A DNA stretch of 64,000 bases from Pseudomonas frederiksbergensis (GCF_000802155.2 NZ_JQGJ02000007.1:124001-188000), one strand, 5' to 3'; positions 45,153 through 54,743 are shown, numbered from the stretch's first letter. The notes: generated by a model not told the origin, from the sequence alone. Numbers and translations: made by a program.

Positions 45153-46089
45153 GAAAAGGGTCTCACGCAAGGTTTGATGATGTTCGTTAGACGTTGCCGC
45201 TCGAATCGGATCTCAAGCAGCGCCGATCAAACCCCAGCGCAGGCACCAGGAATTCAGCGTTTTTACAACGGTCATGCGTCACCTGTTTGTTTTTATCTGT
45301 GACGAAATCGAACCCGACACGCTTGTGGCGTGGCGGAGTGAACAAGGCGGATAACCTTGAAAGTGCGTGGGTACGCGAAGGGTCACAGTAAAACGCGGCG
45401 CATTGTACACCGCTGACCCCCTGCTGCCAGACACCACCGGATCAGCGTGTCGTTTGCCGGGATCGCACGGGGCCGCCCCGAGCATGTCGGGCGGCTGCGA
45501 AAAGATATCCGGGCCCTTGCGAGCCGATGATGCGAGCGACGTAAAAAACGCCACCACGGGAGAATGGAAACGGAGCTACGGCGTTCATTGCGCCTCCTTT
45601 TTGTTATTCGCCTGCACGACAGGCATGGAGCGCATCTCACCCTTGAAGTGCGCCTGAAACAACCGGGCCAGAGCCTTCAAAACGACTTGGGCCAAGGCGA
45701 TGCGGAAGCTTTTTCTTACACGCGAATAAAACCTCGCTCGCCGCCAAGACGACGGGCATTTTCTGTCAGCATTTCTTTACGAGACGTAACGCAAAATTTC
45801 CAGCTGGGAAACTATCGAGGCCTGACTGCAAATTGACGGTAGGTAGCTACCTATCAAAATAAGATGGCCAATCAGCTGTTTTCCAACGGTTAACCTGCGC
45901 TTAAAAAATGGAACAAAAAGTTCAAAAGAAAAAACTAAAATATTTTTTTGCATTCCAAAAAACCCTCGACTAGGTTTTCAGCCACTTGCCCAGGCATCGT
46001 GCCGGCGAGTTTTTGCGGTGCCGATTCTGCCGGGTTTGACTTGCCGAATCGGCCCGCGTTTTCCGCAAAAGTCATCTAGGAGATTCACT
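45153..46089. other. Long intergenic stretch (about 0.94 kb)
   Basis: No convincing gene on either strand; frames of up to 96 codons look non-coding. The left part would hold the aroP promoter. The right part turns strongly AT-rich (45,840-45,980) with A-tracts and carries a perfect palindrome at 45840-45853, then a GC-rich inverted segment before the small peptide gene. It could also hide a small RNA; I see no clear terminator to support one. Confidence 0.5.
45840..45853. promoter_or_regulatory. 14-bp perfect palindrome, possible operator
   Basis: TAGGTAGCTACCTA is fully self-complementary and lies about 240 bases upstream of the small peptide gene, at the edge of an AT-rich, promoter-like stretch. 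A regulator site is possible; no family assignment. Confidence 0.4.
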
Positions 46090-46227
46090 ATGCAAGCACT
46101 GGACAAAGACTTGGAAACCGAACTGCAACTGGACGAATGGTTCGAGGCACCGACCCATGAAGCCGCCGTTGAAATGATGCAAGCCGACGCCGTCGTTCCG
46201 TTCGGCACGGCGATGTGGCCTCTGTAA
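46090..46227 (+). CDS. Small peptide, candidate RiPP precursor
   Basis: 45 residues from ATG 46090, with a strong AGGAG 8 bases upstream. The first 35 residues are acidic and helical (LDKDLETELQLDEWFEAP, then AAVEMMQADA), like a RiPP leader; the end VVPFGTAMWPL is hydrophobic and aromatic, like a core. It is followed 85 bases later by an M29-peptidase-like gene, which could be the maturation or cleavage enzyme. No radical SAM, lanthionine synthetase or export gene lies nearby. I do not recognise the family. Confidence 0.6.
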   Translation: MQALDKDLETELQLDEWFEAPTHEAAVEMMQADAVVPFGTAMWPL

Positions 46228-46312
46228 GCGATACCCGGCGGAGCTGATCCGGCCGGTCGGCTCCGCCATCCTGCTGCCAGGAAGCTAAATCAATCGTCAG
46301 GGAAGAATAAGC

Positions 46313-47278
46313 ATGGACACACAACGAGCCATCTCACATTTCCTTTACTACCTCGAACATCATCCCGCCCTGGCCGGCATCCAGCCCGCCAAGGTATTGC
46401 TCGGCCACACCGCCGATTACGAAGCGCTGGCCGGCAGCATTGCCGAACAGGCCGGCGGCACATCACCGTTCCGGTTCAGCGCCATGCGCCTGGACCTTGA
46501 AACCACGGAGCGGCTGTCCCAAGCGATTGCCGACAGCGACCTGTACATTTTCTTCTACGACTCTTCCACCCTTCCCAACCCGCGCCCCGACGGCCCCGAT
46601 TTTGTCCGCGCGTTGCAAGGGGTGATGGCGGACAACTGGAAAAAATCACTGTTGTTCAAAGATTACGGTGAATACTTCTACGACACCTTCAGCGTGATTC
46701 CGCAGCGTATCGCCGGGCTCAACAGCCACCTGATCCGCCGCATGTCCCAGGCCACCACGTTGAGCTTCGAGGACGAGCACGGCTCGTATTTCGACACCGC
46801 GCTGAACGGTGTCAAGAAGTGGACCGACATCAACGGCGTCGGCAATTACGATTTGGCGCCTGGCGAAATCGCCACCCACAGCGACACCATCAATGGCCGG
46901 GTAAAATTCGTCGGCACCTTCCTCGGCACCATCCCCTTTGCGCGCAAATACGGCGTGCTGCAGTCGCCGTTGGAGCTGTGGATCGAAGACTCCACGATCC
47001 AGAAGATCGCCACCGATGTCCCGGGTCTTGAACACGATTTCAACCGGTACCTGGATGCCAATCCATCAAACCGACGCATCGAGGAACTGGGGATCGGCAC
47101 CAACGAAGGGGTCAAGAGCCTGTACGCGCGCAATGCCGGTTTTGAAGAACGCCATTGCGGCCTGCACCTGGGGCTCGGTGGCGGGGCCAAGGGCAGCCAT
47201 CACCTGGATCTGATTTTCGAAAGCGGTGTGCTGGCGCTGGACAAAGAGCCGATGTTCGATGGGCGGTTTGTGCTTTAG
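46313..47278 (+). CDS. M29 aminopeptidase-like protein
   Basis: 321 residues. The C-terminal half follows the M29 metallopeptidase (AmpS/aminopeptidase T) pattern: APGEIATHSDTINGRVKFVGTF near residue 180, RRIEELGIGTNEGVK (Glu ligand), FEERHCGLHLGLGGG (Glu/His ligands) and SHHLDLIF (His/Asp ligands). The N-terminal half has the ISHFLYYLEHHPA and SDLYIFFYDSS elements. Homologues with this fold also include ring-cleaving NicX-type dioxygenases, so peptidase activity is not certain. It pairs with the small peptide gene upstream. Confidence 0.72.
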   Translation: MDTQRAISHFLYYLEHHPALAGIQPAKVLLGHTADYEALAGSIAEQAGGTSPFRFSAMRLDLETTERLSQAIADSDLYIFFYDSSTLPNPRPDGPDFVRALQGVMADNWKKSLLFKDYGEYFYDTFSVIPQRIAGLNSHLIRRMSQATTLSFEDEHGSYFDTALNGVKKWTDINGVGNYDLAPGEIATHSDTINGRVKFVGTFLGTIPFARKYGVLQSPLELWIEDSTIQKIATDVPGLEHDFNRYLDANPSNRRIEELGIGTNEGVKSLYARNAGFEERHCGLHLGLGGGAKGSHHLDLIFESGVLALDKEPMFDGRFVL

Positions 47279-47308
47279 GCTGGGATTGGTTGTAGGACGG
47301 CTGCGTCA

Positions 47309-47326
47309 TCGCGAGCAAGCTCGCGA
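47309..47326. repeat. Short REP-like palindrome
   Basis: TCGCGAGC and GCTCGCGA around AA, 31 bases after the M29-like stop; the same GCGAGC-AAGC-TCGC core occurs in many Pseudomonas intergenic repeats. Confidence 0.6.
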
Positions 47327-47369
47327 AGGCAGACTCAAAGGCACAGCATCGCTAAAGCCAGACAAAAAA

Positions 47370-47394
47370 AACGCCAACCCCAACGGTTGGCGTT
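47370..47394. terminator. Bidirectional intrinsic terminator
   Basis: AACGCCAACC and GGTTGGCGTT form a 10-bp stem around CCAAC, with an A-run before and a T-run after. It serves the M29-like gene and the convergent rluB gene. Confidence 0.9.
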
Positions 47395-47430
47395 TTTTCT
47401 TGCAGCTAAACGCTGGAAGCTCGCAGCTGT

Positions 47431-48663
47431 TTACTCCGGCTTACGACGCCCAAACCCCGGACGCTGACCCGAACCTGCCGGTGCGCCACGGCGTTTACCC
47501 GATGGCGCGTCGCGGTCGGCCAGGATGATACCCGGGCGCTTTTTCGGCGCAGGTTTGGCCGGACGCTTGGTGTCAGCCGGGCGATCGGCCACTGGCGTAC
47601 CGCGACCGGCCGGGGCGCGGCCTTCGCCCCGCTCGGTACGACCATTGGCCGGACGTGGCGCACGCGGGCCGCGTTCGCCGTCCTGACGCGGTGCAGGCTT
47701 GCGGGCCGGGCGCTCGCCTTCGATCTGCGGCTCACGGGAAGGACGTGGGCCAGTCGCTACGCCCTCGGCCGCCGGGCGCAGTGTACGCACGCGCTCGGTC
47801 TTGCCCATCGGACGCGAGGACTTGCGCTGCATCCGCTCCAGCTTGTCCTTGCTCTTGGCGGTCATCTGCGGCATTGCCACAGGCTTGAGGCCCACTTCAG
47901 CCGCGAGGATGTCGACTTCCTGCTGGGTCATTTCGCGCCAGCGGCCCATCGGCAGGTCGGAGTTGAGGAACACCGGGCCGAAACGCACGCGCTTCAGGCG
48001 ACTGACCACCAGCCCCTGGGATTCCCACAGGCGCCGCACTTCACGGTTGCGACCTTCCATCACCACGCAGTGGTACCAGTGGTTGAAACCTTCGCCGCCG
48101 GGTGCCTGCTTGATGTCGGTGAAGCGCGCCGGGCCGTCTTCCAGCACGACGCCGGCCTTGAGGCGCTCGATCATCTCGTCATCGACTTCGCCACGCACAC
48201 GTACCGCGTATTCGCGGTCCATCTCGTAGGACGGATGCATCAGGCGGTTGGCCAGCTCACCATCGGTGGTGAACATCAGCAAACCGGTGGTGTTGATGTC
48301 CAGGCGACCGATGTTGATCCAGCGGCCTTCTTTCGGGCGCGGCATCTTGTCGAACACGGTCGGGCGGCCTTCCGGATCGTCACGGGTGCAGATCTCGCCG
48401 TCGGGCTTGTTGTACATGATCACGCGGCGCACCGTTTCGGCGGCCTCTTCACGCTTGATCACCTTGCCATCGATAGTGATGGCGTCATGCATGTCGACAC
48501 GCAGGCCCAAGGTGGCGTCTTTGCCGTTGACCTTGATCCGGCCCTGGGTGATCCAGGCTTCCACGTCACGGCGCGAGCCGACGCCGATGCGGGCAAGGAC
48601 CTTTTGCAGTTTTTCGCCTGCGGGGCCGATTTCCTGGTTGTCGTTCTGGTCTTGGTCGTTCAT
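47431..48663 (-). CDS. rluB: 23S rRNA pseudouridine synthase B
   Basis: 410 residues from ATG 48663 (MNDQDQNDNQ). An S4-like RNA-binding domain (EKLQKVLARIGVGSRRDVEAWITQGRIKVNG) precedes the synthase domain with the catalytic Asp in GRLDINTTGLLMFTTDGELANRLMHPS. The enzyme makes pseudouridine 2605 in 23S rRNA (E. coli numbering). The last 130 residues are a disordered Arg/Pro/Gly/Lys-rich tail (RPARKPAPRQDGERGPRAPR), typical of Pseudomonas RluB and probably RNA-binding. First gene of a housekeeping block; scpB and DUF1289 lie upstream on the same strand. Confidence 0.95.
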   Translation of the reverse strand: MNDQDQNDNQEIGPAGEKLQKVLARIGVGSRRDVEAWITQGRIKVNGKDATLGLRVDMHDAITIDGKVIKREEAAETVRRVIMYNKPDGEICTRDDPEGRPTVFDKMPRPKEGRWINIGRLDINTTGLLMFTTDGELANRLMHPSYEMDREYAVRVRGEVDDEMIERLKAGVVLEDGPARFTDIKQAPGGEGFNHWYHCVVMEGRNREVRRLWESQGLVVSRLKRVRFGPVFLNSDLPMGRWREMTQQEVDILAAEVGLKPVAMPQMTAKSKDKLERMQRKSSRPMGKTERVRTLRPAAEGVATGPRPSREPQIEGERPARKPAPRQDGERGPRAPRPANGRTERGEGRAPAGRGTPVADRPADTKRPAKPAPKKRPGIILADRDAPSGKRRGAPAGSGQRPGFGRRKPE

Positions 48664-48807
48664 TTCTGGGCACCTCCCGGTGTGGTCGAGCCAGGCTTGG
48701 CCTGACACTTTGAAAACAGGTCTTTCGGCGAAGGGATCGCCAAAGGGTCGCGAATCATACGCTCGTTGATGTGATTGCGCATCAGAGACTAGCTGATAGG
48801 AACGCGC

Positions 48808-48999
48808 TTAGCGTTTTTTCCGCCGACCGGTGGCGCCAAGCTTGATCAGGCGCAGCGCCGCCTCGGCCAGCACGACGCGCTTGTCGTCTTTATCGAGTTT
48901 TTTCCAGGTTTTGATCTCACGCTTGCTGCGCCCGCAGCCAATGCAAATATCTGCGTCGAACTTGCAGAGACTGATGCAAGGGTCGTTTGTGGAGTTCAT
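48808..48999 (-). CDS. DUF1289 small Cys-rich protein
   Basis: 63 residues with the DUF1289 pattern: DPCISLCKFDADICIGCGRSKREIKTW, four cysteines likely binding zinc or an Fe-S cluster, then a basic tail. It lies between scpB and rluB on the same strand, as in other pseudomonads. Function unknown. Confidence 0.9.
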   Translation of the reverse strand: MNSTNDPCISLCKFDADICIGCGRSKREIKTWKKLDKDDKRVVLAEAALRLIKLGATGRRKKR

Positions 49000-49037
49000 G
49001 GTTCACTCGCCCTCGCAGAGGCGGAGGTTAGGCAGTA

Positions 49038-49985
49038 TCAGTCCTCGAACTGGCGCCGTTCGTTTTCGATCGCTTCAGCCAAGGCGCGGGCCTCGGCCTC
49101 TTCGTCGCTCAGTTCGGGTTCCGGCGGCTCAAGGGCGGCAACCGCGGCGAGCAATTTTTCCCGGGCCTCGGCGACACCGAGAATGTCCTCTTCCGGCTCA
49201 GGCTCCGGTGCGTGCTCGATTTCATTCAGAGGCGGCGTTGGTTCATCCGCCTCGCCTTCCAGGCCAGGCTCCTTACGCAGCAAGTCATCGAAATCGGTCT
49301 TCAAGCCCTCCTCCATGCTGTCCAGTTCCAGCAACAACGAATGGAAACTGGTCTCCTCCTTCGGCTCCTCGGGCTCGGCACTGGCGTCGGCCAATTCTTG
49401 CAGGCCCTGGGGCACCGGAGCGTCCTCGAACTCCAGCGTCGGCGCAGGCTCCAGCTCGCGCAGTTCGGCCAGCGGCGGCAAGTCGTCGAGGTTCTTCAGG
49501 TTGAAGTGATCGAGAAAACCCTTGGTGGTGGCGAACATGGCCGGTTTGCCCGGCACATCGCGATAGCCGACGACGCGGATCCACTCGCGCTCCAGCAAGG
49601 TCTTGACGATGTTGCTGTTGACCGCCACGCCCCGCACGTCCTCGATCTCGCCGCGAGTGATCGGCTGGCGATAGGCGATCAGCGCCATGGTTTCGAGCAA
49701 TGCGCGGGAATAACGCTGCGGCCGTTCTTCCCACAGGCGCCCTACCCAAGGCGCGAATTTTTCGCGAATCTGCAGGCGATAGCCGGACGCAACTTCCTTG
49801 AGCTCGAAAGCCCGACCCTCGCAGGATTTGCCCAGCAGCGTCAGCGCTTTCTTGAACACGGCTGGCTCGGGTCGCTCGCCTTCTTCGAAGAGTTCGAACA
49901 GGCGCTCCATCGATTGCGGCTTTCCCGAGGCCAACAGGAAAGCTTCAAGCAAGGGGGCCAGCTCGCGGGGTTCAGTCAGGTTCAT
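49038..49985 (-). CDS. scpB: Segregation and condensation protein ScpB
   Basis: 315 residues. Two winged-helix domains in residues 1-170 (LAPLLEAFLLASGKPQSMERLFELFEEGE, ALLETMALIAYRQPITRGEIEDVRGVAVNSNIVKTLLEREWI) give the ScpB dimer that regulates the Smc-ScpA complex. The C-terminal 130 residues are acidic and disordered (Glu/Pro-rich), longer than in Bacillus but usual in Pseudomonas. The start lies 11 bases after the scpA stop; the pair is an operon. Confidence 0.94.
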   Translation of the reverse strand: MNLTEPRELAPLLEAFLLASGKPQSMERLFELFEEGERPEPAVFKKALTLLGKSCEGRAFELKEVASGYRLQIREKFAPWVGRLWEERPQRYSRALLETMALIAYRQPITRGEIEDVRGVAVNSNIVKTLLEREWIRVVGYRDVPGKPAMFATTKGFLDHFNLKNLDDLPPLAELRELEPAPTLEFEDAPVPQGLQELADASAEPEEPKEETSFHSLLLELDSMEEGLKTDFDDLLRKEPGLEGEADEPTPPLNEIEHAPEPEPEEDILGVAEAREKLLAAVAALEPPEPELSDEEAEARALAEAIENERRQFED

Positions 49986-49996
49986 TGATTTGCTCG

Positions 49997-50827
49997 TTAT
50001 TCGGCTCGGGCTCGCACGTGGATCGCTGCGAACGGCTCATTTTGCACCAGCTCGACCAAGGATTCCTTGACCAATTCCAGGATCGCCATAAACGTCACCA
50101 CTACGCCCAGACGCCCTTCCTCGGCGGTGAACAGCTCGACGAAAGGCACGAAGCCGCCGCCCTTGAGCCGTTCCAGCACATCGCTCATGCGCTCTCGGGT
50201 GGACAGCGCCTCGCGGCTGACCTGGTGACTTTCAAACATATCGCCACGGCGCAGCACCTCGGCCATGGACATCAGCAACTCCTCCAGGCTGACGTCGGGC
50301 AACAACTTGCGCGCCCGCGCCTCGGGAGCGTCGAGCTTGGGCACCACGACATCACGTCCGACCCGACTCAGGCCATCGATGCCTTCGGCGGCGGCCTTGA
50401 AGCGCTCGTACTCCTGCAGGCGGCGGATCAGCTCCGCACGTGGGTCATCCTCTTCAGTCTCGACCTCGGCCGAGCGCGGCAGCAGCATTCGCGACTTGAT
50501 CTCGGCCAGCATGGCCGCCATCACCAGGTATTCCGCCGCGAGTTCCAGGCGCACCGACTGCATCAACTCGACGTAGCCCATGTACTGGCGGGTGATTTCC
50601 GCCACGGGAATGTCGAGGATGTTGATGTTCTGCTTGCGAATCAGGTACAGCAAGAGGTCGAGCGGGCCTTCGAAGGCTTCGAGGAAAACCTCCAGCGCGT
50701 CCGGTGGAATGTACAGGTCCAGGGGCATTTCCATGACCGCCTGGCCATAGACCATGGCGAATGGCAGCTCCTGTTGCGCGCCGGCCTGGCTGTCTACGCT
50801 GTCGACGGCAGTTTCCACAACGGACAT
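49997..50827 (-). CDS. scpA: Segregation and condensation protein ScpA (kleisin)
   Basis: 276 residues. FEGPLDLLLYLIRKQNINILDIPVAEITRQYMGYV is the kleisin N-terminal signature that contacts the Smc neck; the C-terminal winged helix (RLGVVVTFMAILELVKESLVELVQNEPFAAIHVR) contacts the Smc head. It bridges the Smc dimer in chromosome compaction. It directly abuts the YciO gene (one base between stop and start), so the block is co-transcribed. Confidence 0.95.
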   Translation of the reverse strand: MSVVETAVDSVDSQAGAQQELPFAMVYGQAVMEMPLDLYIPPDALEVFLEAFEGPLDLLLYLIRKQNINILDIPVAEITRQYMGYVELMQSVRLELAAEYLVMAAMLAEIKSRMLLPRSAEVETEEDDPRAELIRRLQEYERFKAAAEGIDGLSRVGRDVVVPKLDAPEARARKLLPDVSLEELLMSMAEVLRRGDMFESHQVSREALSTRERMSDVLERLKGGGFVPFVELFTAEEGRLGVVVTFMAILELVKESLVELVQNEPFAAIHVRARAE

Positions 50828-51457
50828 TCAGGCCTCGACCATGAACGGGGTCGGGTCGCCGCAGCCAACGCGCACCACCTGCGGCTCGCCGTCGGCCAGG
50901 TTGATCACCGTGGACGCCTTCATGCCACCGGAACCGCCGTCGATGATCAGGTCGACCTGGTGTTCCAGTAGTTGGCGAATTTCATAGGGGTCGGTCAGCG
51001 GATCGGTCTCGCCGGGCATGATCAGCGTCACGCTCATCAGCGGTTCACCCAGTTCCGCCAGCAGCGCCAGGGCAATGGGATGGCTCGGAACCCGCAAGCC
51101 GATGGTCCGTTTCTTTGGATGCAGCAGCAGCCGCGGGACTTCCCGGGTCGCATTGAGAATGAACGTGTACGGCCCTGGCAAGTGAGCCTTGAGCAGACGG
51201 AAAGTACCGGTGTCGATCTTGGCGAACAGCCCCAACTGCGAAAGGTCGCTGCAGATGAGCGCAAAGTTGTGCTTGTCATCCAACTGACGCAGGCGTCGCA
51301 CCCGCTCGACGGCATTCTTGTCGCCGATCTGGCAACCAATGGCGTAGGACGAGTCCGTGGGGTAAACCACTACGCCACCGCTACGGATGATTTCCACTGC
51401 CTGTTTGATCAGGCGCGCTTGCGGGTTTTCCGGATGAATCTGGAAAAATTGACTCAC
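50828..51457 (-). CDS. yciO: YrdC/Sua5-family protein YciO
   Basis: 209 residues from GTG 51457 (read as MSQFFQIHPENPQARLIKQA); the longer frame overlaps the PHP gene. The YrdC fold is clear: GGVVVYPTDSSYAIGCQIGDKNAVERV, KRTIGLRVPSHPIALALL, and the end IIDGGSGGMKASTVINL. TsaC/Sua5 enzymes make threonylcarbamoyl-AMP for tRNA t6A; YciO is a paralogue with weaker or different activity. Same operon as scpAB. Confidence 0.93.
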   Translation of the reverse strand: MSQFFQIHPENPQARLIKQAVEIIRSGGVVVYPTDSSYAIGCQIGDKNAVERVRRLRQLDDKHNFALICSDLSQLGLFAKIDTGTFRLLKAHLPGPYTFILNATREVPRLLLHPKKRTIGLRVPSHPIALALLAELGEPLMSVTLIMPGETDPLTDPYEIRQLLEHQVDLIIDGGSGGMKASTVINLADGEPQVVRVGCGDPTPFMVEA

Positions 51458-51470
51458 GTGTTCTACCTGT

Positions 51471-52334
51471 TCAGACGTCGGCGATAACGGGATCATGTTT
51501 GAATCTACACCATAGTGGTGGCAGATCTTCCGGCAACGGGCGGTATTCGCCAATTTCGGACCAGCCTCCCGGGCCATGGAAATCGCTGCCGGCGCTCACC
51601 AGCAATCCAAACTCCCGGGCGAGGATCGCCAGGCTGCCGACCTGCTCGGCCGGCTGATGGCCATTGACCACTTCGATGGCATGGCCCCCTGCTTGAATAT
51701 AGTCGGCTATCAGGCGGCGGCGTTTGCTGCGGGTGAAATCGTAGTGCCAGGGATGTGCCAGGCTGATCCAGGCGCCGGCGGCCCGCAGCGTCCCGACCGT
51801 CTCCTCGAGCGTCGGCCAGTGCTGCTTGACGTCCCCCAGCTTGCCGGCACCCAGCCATTTGCGGAAGGCTTCGGCGCGGTCCTTGACGAAACCTTCGCGC
51901 ACCATCCAGTCGGCAAAATGCGGACGGGCCGGCGCGTTGCCGCTGTCGCCCAGCTCCTGCTGGATCTGCCGGGCCCCTTCCAGCGCACCGGGCATGCCCT
52001 TGAGGGCGAGCTTGCGGCTGATCTCCTCGGAGCGCAGCCAACGGCCATCGCGCAACTCGGCGATGGCCTGGACCAGGGACGGTGCCGTCACATCAAAACC
52101 GTAGCCCAGCACATGGATGGTCGCCCCGCCCCAGGTACAGGACAACTCGACCCCGTTGACCAGTTGCATGCCCAGCGCGGTCGCGGCAGTGCGCGCCTCA
52201 TCGAGGCCTTCAAGCGTGTCGTGATCGGTCAGGGCCAGGACTCGCACGCCGTGCTCGAACGCCCGCGCCACCAGAACCGCAGGCGCAAGGGCGCCATCGG
52301 AGGCCGTGCTGTGGCAGTGCAAATCAACATTCAC
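51471..52334 (-). CDS. PHP-domain phosphoesterase (YciV/TrpH; RNase AM-like)
   Basis: 287 residues. The PHP metal sites are visible: [15 protein letters not shown] at the N-terminus, [11 protein letters not shown] near residue 37, [11 protein letters not shown] near 195 and [13 protein letters not shown] near 250. E. coli YciV (Rnm) removes 5' nucleotides from rRNA ends and hydrolyses 3',5'-nucleoside bisphosphates. It lies just upstream of yciO on the same strand and is divergent from yciB. Confidence 0.92.
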   Translation of the reverse strand: MNVDLHCHSTASDGALAPAVLVARAFEHGVRVLALTDHDTLEGLDEARTAATALGMQLVNGVELSCTWGGATIHVLGYGFDVTAPSLVQAIAELRDGRWLRSEEISRKLALKGMPGALEGARQIQQELGDSGNAPARPHFADWMVREGFVKDRAEAFRKWLGAGKLGDVKQHWPTLEETVGTLRAAGAWISLAHPWHYDFTRSKRRRLIADYIQAGGHAIEVVNGHQPAEQVGSLAILAREFGLLVSAGSDFHGPGGWSEIGEYRPLPEDLPPLWCRFKHDPVIADV

Positions 52335-52421
52335 GAGACTTTGTTACCTCAAATCAGCTGGCCCTATCGCGGCCAAGGATGTTTGTTATTATGCCGCCAC
52401 ATCCTGCTCCTGGCTGCCACT

Positions 52422-53018
52422 GTGAAACAATTCATCGATTTCATCCCGCTCCTGCTGTTTTTCATCGTCTACAAGCTTGATCCCCGAACCGTCGACTTCG
52501 CCGGTCATTCCCTGACTGTAGGGGGTATCTACAGCGCCACCGCGGTATTGATCATCAGCTCCCTGGTGGTCTACGGCGCGCTGTTCATTTCCCAGCGCAA
52601 GCTGGAGAAAAGCCAGTGGCTGACCCTGATCGCCTGCCTTGTATTCGGCAGCCTGACCCTGGCCTTCCACAGCGAAACCTTCCTCAAATGGAAAGCCCCG
52701 GTGGTCAACTGGCTGTTCGCCCTGGCCTTCATCGGCAGCCACTTCATCGGTGATCGCCTGTTGATCAAGCGCATCATGGGCCACGCCATCAACCTGCCCG
52801 AGGTGATCTGGACCCGCTTGAACATCGCCTGGATCGCGTTTTTCCTGTTCTGCGGCGCCGCCAACCTGTTCGTTGCGTTCACGTTCCAGGAGTACTGGGT
52901 CGACTTCAAGGTCTTCGGCAGCCTGGGCATGACGTTGCTGTTCCTGATAGGCCAGGGTATCTACCTGTCCCGACACCTGCACGATGCCGACCCCACCACG
53001 CCAAAAACCGAGGACTGA
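52422..53018 (+). CDS. yciB: Inner-membrane protein YciB (septation protein A, IspZ)
   Basis: 198 residues from GTG 52422 (read as [19 protein letters not shown]). Five membrane helices with the family's conserved [26 protein letters not shown] and [21 protein letters not shown]. YciB affects cell-envelope synthesis and septation. The next gene, yciI, starts one base after the stop. Confidence 0.94.
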   Translation: MKQFIDFIPLLLFFIVYKLDPRTVDFAGHSLTVGGIYSATAVLIISSLVVYGALFISQRKLEKSQWLTLIACLVFGSLTLAFHSETFLKWKAPVVNWLFALAFIGSHFIGDRLLIKRIMGHAINLPEVIWTRLNIAWIAFFLFCGAANLFVAFTFQEYWVDFKVFGSLGMTLLFLIGQGIYLSRHLHDADPTTPKTED

Positions 53019-53019
53019 C

Positions 53020-53319
53020 ATGCTCTACGCGATCATTGCCACCGATGTTGCCAACTCCCTGGAAAAACGCCTGGCCGCCCGCCCCGAACATCTGGAGCGC
53101 CTGCAACAGCTCAAGGCCGAAGGCCGCATCGTGCTGGCCGGCCCCCATCCGGCGGTGGACAACAACGACCCGGGCGCTGCCGGCTTCACTGGCAGCCTGA
53201 TCGTGGCCGAGTTCGACTCCCTGGCCGCCGCGCAAGCCTGGGCCAAGGCCGACCCATTCGTGGCAGCCGGCGTCTATGCCGATGTCGTGGTCAAGCCGTT
53301 CAAGCAAGTCCTGCCGTAA
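53020..53319 (+). CDS. yciI: YciI-like protein
   Basis: 99 residues from ATG 53020. Typical YciI fold: [42 protein letters not shown], then [41 protein letters not shown] with the conserved Asp-His-type acid site (DP). Cytoplasmic, no known substrate. Adjacent to yciB as in E. coli and other pseudomonads. Confidence 0.94.
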   Translation: MLYAIIATDVANSLEKRLAARPEHLERLQQLKAEGRIVLAGPHPAVDNNDPGAAGFTGSLIVAEFDSLAAAQAWAKADPFVAAGVYADVVVKPFKQVLP

Positions 53320-53435
53320 CGCCCCCCGATGCGATGGGCCTTCCTGGCTCATCGCGTTCAATTGCTCATTGTTCTCGCCGGCCTGCCGACAACCTGTCTA
53401 ATCTGCTTAATCTCGATTGGAATTCAGGAGTTGCA

Positions 53436-53846
53436 ATGCGCAAAGGTCCGTTGTGCCTGTTGTTGGTCACGTTGGCGATCGGGGCGCCCGCCCATGGCGA
53501 GGAAAGCACCGAGGCCGCTCATTCAGCGCCGTTGTCCCTGAGCGCAGGCGGCCAGATCGCCGAATTGCAGCAACGCTTGAAAGACAGCGAGCGCATGCGC
53601 GAAGAACTGACCCAACAATTACAGAACGCCAATGGCGAACGCGAGACTGCGCTGGTGGGGCGGTTGCGCCAGGAAAACCAGCGCCTGAAGCTGCAACTCA
53701 AGGAAGCCCAGTCCAGCCCCCTGCCCCGCCTGCTGACCGAACAGCAACAGTGGTTCGTCGTCGGCGCAGGGGTAGCGCTATTGGCCCTGCTCTGCGGTAT
53801 CTTTGCCAGCGGTGGACGTAGACAACGTCGGCAATGGCTAAATTGA
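53436..53846 (+). CDS. Exported coiled-coil protein with C-terminal membrane anchor
   Basis: 136 residues from ATG 53436 (GGAG 6 bases upstream). A signal peptide ends near APAHG at residue 20, followed by a coiled coil (ELQQRLKDSERMREELTQQLQNANGE), then a C-terminal membrane helix (FVVGAGVALLALLCGIFASGG) and a basic end. This layout resembles the C-terminal part of the TIGR04211 'SH3-domain' family but without the SH3 domain. It is 7 bases before cpxR and may belong to that operon. Function unknown. Confidence 0.8.
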   Translation: MRKGPLCLLLVTLAIGAPAHGEESTEAAHSAPLSLSAGGQIAELQQRLKDSERMREELTQQLQNANGERETALVGRLRQENQRLKLQLKEAQSSPLPRLLTEQQQWFVVGAGVALLALLCGIFASGGRRQRRQWLN

Positions 53847-53853
53847 GTGAGTC

Positions 53854-54531
53854 ATGAGCGAGCTGTTACTGATAGATGATGACCAGGAGCTGTGTGAGCT
53901 CCTCGGCAGTTGGCTGGGCCAGGAAGGTTTCCAGGTCCGCGCTTGCCACGATGGCCTGAGCGCCCGCAAGGCCCTGGCCGAAACCGCCCCGGCGGCAGTG
54001 GTGCTGGATGTGATGCTGCCCGACGGCAGCGGCCTGGAACTGCTCAAGCAATTGCGCAACGAACATCCGGAGCTGCCGGTGCTGATGCTCTCGGCACGTG
54101 GCGAACCGCTGGACCGCATCCTCGGCCTCGAACTGGGCGCCGACGATTACCTGGCCAAGCCCTGCGACCCCCGAGAACTGACCGCCCGCCTGCGCGCCGT
54201 GCTGCGGCGCAGCCATCCTGCGGCCGTGTCCAGCCAGATCGAACTGGGAGACCTGACCTTCAGCCCGGTCCGGGGCGTGGTCAGTATCGATGAACAGGAA
54301 CAAACCCTCACCGTGTCCGAAAGCCGCCTGCTCGAAGCGCTGCTCAAGCAGCCGGGCGAGCCGCTGGACAAACAGGAGCTGGCGCAGCTCGCCCTGGGCC
54401 GCAAGCTGACCCTGTACGACCGCAGCCTGGATATGCACGTGAGCAACCTGCGCAAGAAAATCGGCCCCCACCCCGACGGCCGTCCACGGATCGTGGCGCT
54501 GCGTAGCCGGGGTTATTACTACAGCCTTTAA
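53854..54531 (+). CDS. cpxR: CpxR-type OmpR-family response regulator
   Basis: 225 residues. Receiver domain with acid pocket D8-D9, phosphorylation site D52 (VVLDVMLPDGSG) and LAKPCDPREL; then a winged-helix OmpR DNA-binding domain (LTLYDRSLDMHVSNLRKKIG, IVALRSRGYYYSL). The neighbouring Spy/CpxP-like gene and the sensor kinase gene make this the Cpx-type envelope-stress pair. Confidence 0.92.
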   Translation: MSELLLIDDDQELCELLGSWLGQEGFQVRACHDGLSARKALAETAPAAVVLDVMLPDGSGLELLKQLRNEHPELPVLMLSARGEPLDRILGLELGADDYLAKPCDPRELTARLRAVLRRSHPAAVSSQIELGDLTFSPVRGVVSIDEQEQTLTVSESRLLEALLKQPGEPLDKQELAQLALGRKLTLYDRSLDMHVSNLRKKIGPHPDGRPRIVALRSRGYYYSL

Positions 54532-54550
54532 GGCACTGCGCCGATCTTTT

Positions 54551-54578
54551 GTGGCGCGGGGATTCATCCCCTCGCCAC
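54551..54578. repeat. REP palindrome
   Basis: GTGGCGCGGGGA and TCCCCTCGCCAC form inverted arms around TTCA with one mismatch, just after cpxR; it could reduce read-through into the Spy-like gene. Confidence 0.75.
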
Positions 54579-54743
54579 AGTAATCCTATCGCCACAACTT
54601 TTGTGTTTGGCTCATGCTGTTTTGTCAGGCCTGCACCAAACCGTCTTTACCCAAGCTTTACCCACCGCTGACCGCCGCTGACCTTGATCTCAGTAATCTG
54701 CACACATCCGGAACTGACCGGGAATGAGACAAGGAGAGACACC

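Noticed and set aside
45367..45836. Short frames in the long gap before the small peptide gene.
   Set aside because: No ribosome sites and no conserved-looking sequence.
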